A stretch of DNA of 10,590 bases from JBDKLC01 sp964500215. GTDB taxonomy: Bacteria > Patescibacteriota > Minisyncoccia > Phycocordibacterales > CAIZLB01. Below the pieces are notes generated by a model that saw nothing but the letters and a program-made list of their open reading frames with translations, ran no database searches and had not been told where the DNA came from. The DNA lies in NCBI GenBank assembly GCA_964500215.1, contig CAZCNA010000024.1, positions 1-10,590 on the forward strand, given 5' to 3'. Each line of letters begins with the position of its first letter. The stretch's first letter is position 1. The translations under genes and the position numbers were made by a program. Shown piece by piece: positions 7,026 through 10,590 of the stretch.

Positions 7026-7676
7026 ATGGCAGGAATTGATGCACAACCAACACAAGAGTTTGTTCCAATAAAAGAAGTCCGCGACGGCGTTCTCATCCTC
7101 AAAGACGGCTCTATGCGAGCTATTCTTTTGGCATCATCCCTCAACTTCGCCCTCAAATCTGCAGATGAACAGCAATCTATCATCTATCAATTCCAGAACT
7201 TCCTCAACTCTCTCAACTTCTCAGTACAAATCTTCGTTGAATCACGAAGACTCGATATACGGCCTTACATAGCCCTTTTGGAAGGACGCCTCAAAGAGCA
7301 GGTGGGGGATTTGATGAAAATGCAGACAAAAGAATACATCGAATTCATCAAAAGCTTCACAGATTCAACAAATATCATGACGAAGAGCTTCTTTATCGTC
7401 ATTCCATATACTCCTCCTGTGATTGGGTCAAATAGCGGCAGCATCGCCGGACAATTCATACAAGCTCGCAAAAATAAAGCCGATGCTGCCGCAGACGCTC
7501 TCGCAACATTCGAAGAACATCGAAGTCAGCTCCAACAGCGCCTCGAAGTGGTAGAGCAGGGGCTCGTGCGGTGTGGTATCCGCGTCGTAGAACTCGGTAC
7601 CGAAGAACTCATCGAACTTTTCTACAAAATATTCAACCCTGGAGATATAGATAAACCTATTCATCTATCTGCGTAG
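7026..7676 (+). CDS. TraC-like protein, detached N-terminal module of VirB4
   Basis: A 216-residue cytosolic protein resembling the N-terminal TraC-like domain seen ahead of VirB4 ATPases in CPR genomes. Characteristic segments are FVPIKEVRDGVLILKDGSMR (residues 12-31), the central FLNSLNFSVQIFVESRRLDI (59-78), KSFFIVIPYTP (120-130) and a helical end including QLQQRLEVVEQGL. There is no Walker A or B motif, so it is not an ATPase itself. In larger VirB4/TraC proteins this region contacts membrane partners; here it probably assembles with the 619-residue ATPase encoded downstream. A two-gene arrangement is usual in these genomes as I recall, but the halves are normally adjacent. Here 590 nt with an antisense regulator gene separate them. 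The 3' end overlaps the regulator's 3' end by 20 bp in convergent orientation. Confidence 0.88.
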   Translation: MAGIDAQPTQEFVPIKEVRDGVLILKDGSMRAILLASSLNFALKSADEQQSIIYQFQNFLNSLNFSVQIFVESRRLDIRPYIALLEGRLKEQVGDLMKMQTKEYIEFIKSFTDSTNIMTKSFFIVIPYTPPVIGSNSGSIAGQFIQARKNKADAAADALATFEEHRSQLQQRLEVVEQGLVRCGIRVVELGTEELIELFYKIFNPGDIDKPIHLSA

Positions 7677-7914
7677 GGGATTGTGGTGACTGTGAATAAA
7701 TCGCTTTCAAAATTAGATCCGTTCGCTCCCTTACAGCTTCGTGCATTTTATTTCTCTGTTTTTCTTTGAGAATTTCTTCATTTTCTATCCATTTTCTAAG
7801 CAAAAATCGAAAAAACTCACTAGTTGAGGAGTATCGATACTTTTGTATTGCGTCATTTATTGGTTTTTGAAATTCATTTGGAATACTAACCGTTATACGG
7901 ATATATGTTTTCAT
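7657..7914 (-). CDS. Ribbon-helix-helix (CopG/Arc/MetJ-type) DNA-binding protein
   Basis: An 85-residue protein with the ribbon-helix-helix plan. A short basic beta strand (YIRITVSIP, residues 4-12) would pair in a dimer and enter the major groove. Helix A follows (about 13-26), then a turn and helix B beginning with YSSTSEFFRFLLRKWIE (28-44), the typical 'S-x-S-E-F-x-R' cap of the fold. The C-terminal 40 residues are charged and helical, and end in a polar QSPQSPTQ stretch. The family usually acts as a transcriptional repressor, plasmid copy-control factor or antitoxin. No toxin gene is adjacent, so a regulator is the better reading. It is the only minus-strand gene here. Composition is foreign to its neighbours: 7741-7920 counts to about 29% GC. 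A weak -10-like TTAAAT (7926-7921) lies 6 nt before its ATG. The array of 7-bp units at 7990-8027 is its obvious candidate target, by inference. Confidence 0.85.
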   Translation of the reverse strand: MKTYIRITVSIPNEFQKPINDAIQKYRYSSTSEFFRFLLRKWIENEEILKEKQRNKMHEAVRERTDLILKAIYSQSPQSPTQIDE

Positions 7915-7989
7915 GGGTAAATTTAAGAATTATTTCTATGGAAGCCTACTTGGATATAAACAAGTTGTGTCTATTTGGTCCTGCGGCAA

Positions 7990-8028
7990 ATTCATAAATG
8001 TTATGAATAATTATGAACAGTTATGAAT
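7990..8028. repeat. Phased array of four TTATGAA units, candidate RHH operator
   Basis: The seven-base unit TTATGAA occurs as an exact direct repeat at 8001-8007, 8011-8017 and 8021-8027. A fourth copy in inverted orientation (TTCATAA) is at 7991-7997. All four are spaced exactly 10 bp apart, about one helical turn. The first two form a palindrome with 8-bp arms, ATTCATAA-atg-TTATGAAT (7990-8008). A further partial copy, TTCATAT, is at 8082-8088. Ribbon-helix-helix repressors such as the plasmid omega protein bind series of 7-bp repeats in direct or inverted order, which matches this unit length. Binding by the adjacent RHH protein is inferred. Confidence 0.75.
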
Positions 8029-8090
8029 ATAAACGGGGCACACAATAGACACATCTGTTGTCACCCCTCATTAATATAAAATTCATATTG

Positions 8091-8190
8091 TCCTCAACCA
8101 CGACAGCAGTAGACGACACCCCAACCACACATAAACCAAATACAAACCAAACACACGACAACAATAACCTGGCACACATTAAACAAATTC
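8091..8190 (+). other. A/C-rich, G-poor tract
   Basis: In these 100 nt a hand count gives A 46, C 35, T 11, G 8. The strong C over G excess and lack of inverted repeats mean that a plus-strand transcript here would be nearly unstructured. C-rich, G-poor RNA is the general character of Rho loading sites. The tract could also be a protein-binding or translation-related leader. No function is demonstrated. Confidence 0.45.
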
Positions 8191-8227
8191 AAAATATTTA
8201 TCAAAGTAATATAAATTTTTTGGGACC

Positions 8228-8256
8228 TAGACGCCACCACCAATAAGCTTTACAAT
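8228..8256 (+). promoter_or_regulatory. Promoter immediately upstream of virB4
   Basis: TACAAT (5 of 6) at 8251-8256 pairs with TAGACG (4 of 6) at 8228-8233 across 17 bp. The predicted start near 8263 leaves about 4 nt of leader before the ATG at 8267. An overlapping TATAAG at 8256-8261 would place +1 on or just after the ATG. Either way virB4 appears able to start its own near-leaderless mRNA, independent of the TraC-like gene. Confidence 0.5.
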
Positions 8257-8266
8257 ATAAGCACCA

Positions 8267-10126
8267 ATGGGACTTCTGGACTTTCTAAAACCTAAAAAAG
8301 AAGAAAAAAATCCGATTACATCGATCTTGCCTCAAGAGATCTATCAGTCGGGTGTTTTGGAACTTCAAGATATTATTGCACCATCAGCGCTCAAAATCTC
8401 TCCGAGAGCGCTTAATCTCGGTGACAAAATAGTGCGAACCTTCTTCGTTATTTCATATCCTCGATACCTTTCAGAAAGTTGGTTTTCACCAATCATCAAC
8501 CTCGACAAAATTTTTGATATTTCTATCTTTATTCATCCGATCGACACAGCCTCTGTTCTTCGAACATTCCAAAAGAAAGTAGCCGAAGTACAAAGTCAGA
8601 TTCATCTCCGAGAAGAGAAGGGGCTTGTGCGTGACCCAATGCTCGATACTGCATACCAAGACCTCGAAGCACTCCGAGACAACCTCCAGCAGGCACAAGA
8701 AAAGATCTTTGATGTGGCGCTCTACATCTCTATTTATGGAGAAACTGAGTCAGAGCTTGATAAAATCGAGTCTGAAATCAAATCAATCCTCGAATCAAGC
8801 CTCGTGTACCTCAAACCAGCTCTTTTCCAGCAGGAACAAGGCTACAAGAGTGTACTTCCTATCGCCAGTGACCAACTCCAAATCCACTCAAAGCTCAATT
8901 CTTCGCCACTTTCAAGTATCTTTCCATTTATTTCATTCGACCTTACATCAGATAAGGGAATTTTGTACGGAATCAACAGACATAACTCATCACTCATCCT
9001 TTTTGATCGATTCTCTCTCGAAAACTACAACTCTGTGACATTCGCCAAGGCGGGTTCTGGTAAATCATATGCTACAAAACTCGAAATTCTCCGAACGCTC
9101 ATGTTTGATACAGATGTAATTGTGATGGACCCAGAACGAGAATACGAATATATGGCTGAATCTACAGGTGGACGATATTTCAATATCTCCCTCACATCAG
9201 AGCACCATATCAACCCATTTGACCTTCCACACCCTCGAGAAGACGAATCACCAGCTGACGTGCTTCGATCAAACATCGTAAACCTCGTGGGACTCTTCCG
9301 AATCATGCTTGGGGGACTTACACCAGAAGAGGATTCAATCATTGACCGAGCAATCACAGAAACATACGCCCTCAAAGACATCACACCTGAAACAAACTTT
9401 GCAGCGGTTGAACCACCACTCATGTCAGACTTTGAACTTGTATTGGCCGGAATGGAGGGAGGGGAATCTCTTGTACAACGACTCACAAAATATACAAAAG
9501 GAACATGGTCAGGCTTCATCAACCGTCCATCAAACGTTGATATCAACAAAAAATTCGTGGTGTTCTCACTCCGAGACATGGAAGACGAACTCAAACCGGT
9601 GGCTATGTATATCGTTATGCACTATATCTGGAACTCTGTTCGAAAAGAGCTCAAAAAGCGACTTCTCGTTATTGATGAGGCATGGTGGATGATGAAATCA
9701 GATGACACTGCGTCATTCCTCTACGGATTGGCAAAGCGAGGACGAAAATATTATCTTGGACTTGCGACAATCACTCAAGACGTTGAAGACTTCCTCAAAT
9801 CTCCATATGGTTTGCCAATTATTACAAACTCATCTATTCAGGTTCTCTTGAAACAATCTCCATCTTCTATTGATATTGTTCAAAAAACATTCAACCTTAC
9901 CGATGAAGAAAAGTATTTGCTCCTCGAATCTGATGTGGGGGAGGGAATCTTCTTTGCAGGTCTCAAACACGTTGCAATCAAAATTATTGCTTCATATACA
10001 GAAGACCAAATCATCACTTCAAATCCTTCACAAATTTTGGCTATAAAGAAAGCCAAACAAGCACTCGCAGATCAGCAGGCAAGCGGAACTACTCCAGCAG
10101 CACCAGGCAATCAATTTGCTCGATAG
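8267..10126 (+). CDS. virB4: VirB4-family conjugation/type IV secretion ATPase
   Basis: A 619-residue AAA+-like ATPase of the VirB4/TrbE/TraC (HerA-FtsK) superfamily, expected to hydrolyse ATP at the cytoplasmic membrane to drive assembly or substrate transfer. Residues 1-200 form the non-catalytic region, with a coiled-coil stretch at about 103-150. The Walker A motif AKAGSGKS is at 260-267, with catalytic Lys266. DTDVIVMDPEREYEY follows, as usual for VirB4. Walker B is LLVIDEAW at 466-473 (Asp470, Glu471). The arginine and sensor region KRGRKYYLGLATITQ is at 490-504, with Gln504. All key catalytic residues are present, so the enzyme should be active. The last 20 residues are low-complexity (Ala, Pro, Gly, Gln). 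At 619 residues it is shorter than Agrobacterium VirB4 (about 790), which fits the separate TraC-like module upstream. The start is set by the promoter 10 nt upstream and the typical MGLLDFLK N-terminus. Confidence 0.96.
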   Translation: MGLLDFLKPKKEEKNPITSILPQEIYQSGVLELQDIIAPSALKISPRALNLGDKIVRTFFVISYPRYLSESWFSPIINLDKIFDISIFIHPIDTASVLRTFQKKVAEVQSQIHLREEKGLVRDPMLDTAYQDLEALRDNLQQAQEKIFDVALYISIYGETESELDKIESEIKSILESSLVYLKPALFQQEQGYKSVLPIASDQLQIHSKLNSSPLSSIFPFISFDLTSDKGILYGINRHNSSLILFDRFSLENYNSVTFAKAGSGKSYATKLEILRTLMFDTDVIVMDPEREYEYMAESTGGRYFNISLTSEHHINPFDLPHPREDESPADVLRSNIVNLVGLFRIMLGGLTPEEDSIIDRAITETYALKDITPETNFAAVEPPLMSDFELVLAGMEGGESLVQRLTKYTKGTWSGFINRPSNVDINKKFVVFSLRDMEDELKPVAMYIVMHYIWNSVRKELKKRLLVIDEAWWMMKSDDTASFLYGLAKRGRKYYLGLATITQDVEDFLKSPYGLPIITNSSIQVLLKQSPSSIDIVQKTFNLTDEEKYLLLESDVGEGIFFAGLKHVAIKIIASYTEDQIITSNPSQILAIKKAKQALADQQASGTTPAAPGNQFAR

Positions 10127-10187
10127 ATTTGAATGTGTTTAGTATTGAATACACAGAACGCCGAGTGTAGACTCATCATTAAAACGT

Positions 10188-10590
10188 ATGATACGTATAG
10201 AACCCGAATATAATACGAACAATAGCGCCTCTGGACAGAATCTTCAACGCGGCTCTCAACAAAGCCCTAAAATCGGCTCCAATCTTCCTATTCGTCGAAT
10301 GTCACGAGATGATGTTCAGGGTGAAGGAGAAGGGGAAGAAGACTACGAAGCTCCTCGACAAGCAATACGAACAACATCATCAGGTGCTCGAGTACGAGTA
10401 CAGATGGACAACCGCAGTGGGGGACGACTCCCAAATCGTCGCTATATGGATACAGATGAATCACAAGTATCAAAAACTTCTCCTATTGATAAAACAACCT
10501 TCGTCCTCATGCTCAGTGTTGCTACCATATTTGACCTTGCGTCTTTTGTTATAAACTTTATTCTTCCTGCCGCAGGCGGTGTTATAGATA
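10188..10590 (+). CDS. Membrane protein with long hydrophilic N-terminus, truncated by window edge
   Basis: An open frame runs from the ATG at 10188 through 134 codons to the window end without a stop. An in-frame TGA lies at 10146-10148, and no other usual start codon occurs between it and this ATG. The protein begins MIRIEPEYNTNN and has a polar region with an acidic patch (GEGEGEEDYE) and Arg-rich segments (RVRVQMDNRSGGRLPNRR). A hydrophobic span starts near residue 105 (FVLMLSVATIFDLASFVINF) and continues to the edge (ILPAAGGVID). Codon use (CGA, CTC, CCT, ATC) matches the T4SS genes. It follows virB4 by 61 nt with no evident terminator, so it may belong to the same unit. I do not recognise the family. 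An N-in membrane protein with a cytosolic head that could meet VirB4 is a reasonable picture. Confidence is high that it codes and low on function. Confidence 0.72.
   Translation, partial: MIRIEPEYNTNNSASGQNLQRGSQQSPKIGSNLPIRRMSRDDVQGEGEGEEDYEAPRQAIRTTSSGARVRVQMDNRSGGRLPNRRYMDTDESQVSKTSPIDKTTFVLMLSVATIFDLASFVINFILPAAGGVID

Larger units (their letters stand above)
7915..8266. other. 352-nt intergenic control region between the RHH gene and virB4
   Basis: This is the only gene-free stretch longer than 300 nt. From left to right it holds the possible RHH promoter (minus strand, about 7921-7926), the phased TTATGAA array (7990-8028), a -10-like TATAAA at the right edge of the array (8028-8033), an A/C-rich, G-poor tract (8091-8190), and the virB4 promoter (8228-8256). 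A 62-codon TTG-initiated frame (8058-8246) crosses it but has no coding signal. No tRNA or recognisable structured RNA is visible. Confidence 0.75.

Noticed and set aside
7657..7914. RHH protein as the antitoxin of a toxin-antitoxin pair
   Set aside because: The fold is common in antitoxins, but no small toxin frame lies directly downstream on the minus strand (that DNA is the TraC-like gene) or upstream within the intergenic region.
8058..8246. 62-codon TTG-initiated frame in the intergenic region
   Set aside because: The Thr/Asn/His/Gln-rich sequence follows from the A/C-rich composition. It has no Shine-Dalgarno or -10 at the right distance and no domain features.
9025..9594. 189-codon open frame on the minus strand inside virB4
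   Set aside because: The sense strand holds an intact VirB4 with Walker motifs. The antisense product is Ser/Arg-rich without domain features and has no promoter pattern.
10135..10175. Short inverted repeats between virB4 and the last gene (TGTGT/ACACA and GAGT/ACTC)
   Set aside because: The stems are only 4-5 bp with mismatched interiors and no T run, too weak to call a terminator or operator.
1..10590. CRISPR array, insertion sequence, tRNA or rRNA genes
   Set aside because: No regularly spaced long repeats, transposase motifs, terminal inverted repeats with target duplications, or tRNA-like cloverleaf sequences were seen on either strand.

Overview
The window looks like part of a Candidate Phyla Radiation (Patescibacteria) chromosome, most likely Parcubacteria or a close relative. 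The evidence is the gene set and order: rsmA, two secreted or anchored proteins of a type I associate with CPR genomes, a giant VirB6/TrbL-like membrane protein, a Pro-rich cytosolic protein, a PrgI-family protein and a VirB4 split into a TraC-like protein and an ATPase. No in-frame TGA interrupts any gene and Trp is encoded by TGG, so the standard bacterial code applies; this argues against the UGA-recoding Gracilibacteria/Absconditabacteria. No start codon has a convincing Shine-Dalgarno sequence. The taxonomic call rests on remembered family patterns, not on a search.

Layout. 2-682: 3' part of rsmA (16S rRNA dimethyladenosine transferase). 721-1671: single-pass membrane protein with a helical exterior domain. 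1684-2847: secreted Cys-containing protein. A strong terminator (2867-2903) and a new promoter follow. 2966-5464: VirB6/TrbL-like polytopic channel protein. 5486-6400: cytosolic helical plus Pro-rich protein. A second terminator follows (6427-6456). 6521-6991: PrgI-like protein. 7026-7676: TraC-like N-terminal VirB4 module. 7657-7914, minus strand: ribbon-helix-helix (RHH) DNA-binding protein. 7915-8266: a 352-nt control region with a phased TTATGAA array and an A/C-rich, G-poor tract. 8267-10126: VirB4 ATPase. 10188 to the right edge: start of another membrane protein.

Together these genes encode the inner-membrane and ATPase part of a type IV secretion-like (conjugation-like) machine. VirB4 would power it, the PrgI protein would link the ATPase to the membrane, and the VirB6-like protein would form or gate the channel. 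The two exterior proteins may build the cell-surface part. No relaxase, coupling protein or outer-membrane core gene (VirB7/9/10) is visible, so whether it moves DNA, moves protein or makes a surface fibre cannot be decided here.

The most unusual part is 7657-8090. A low-GC cassette (about 30% by hand count against about 50% in sampled flanking lines) carries an antisense RHH regulator gene and an array of four 7-bp units repeating every 10 bp. It sits between two genes whose products should work as one ATPase. A second theme is transcription: consensus-like -10 hexamers lie 5 to 14 nt before most starts, exactly 6 nt in three cases, which suggests leaderless mRNAs.
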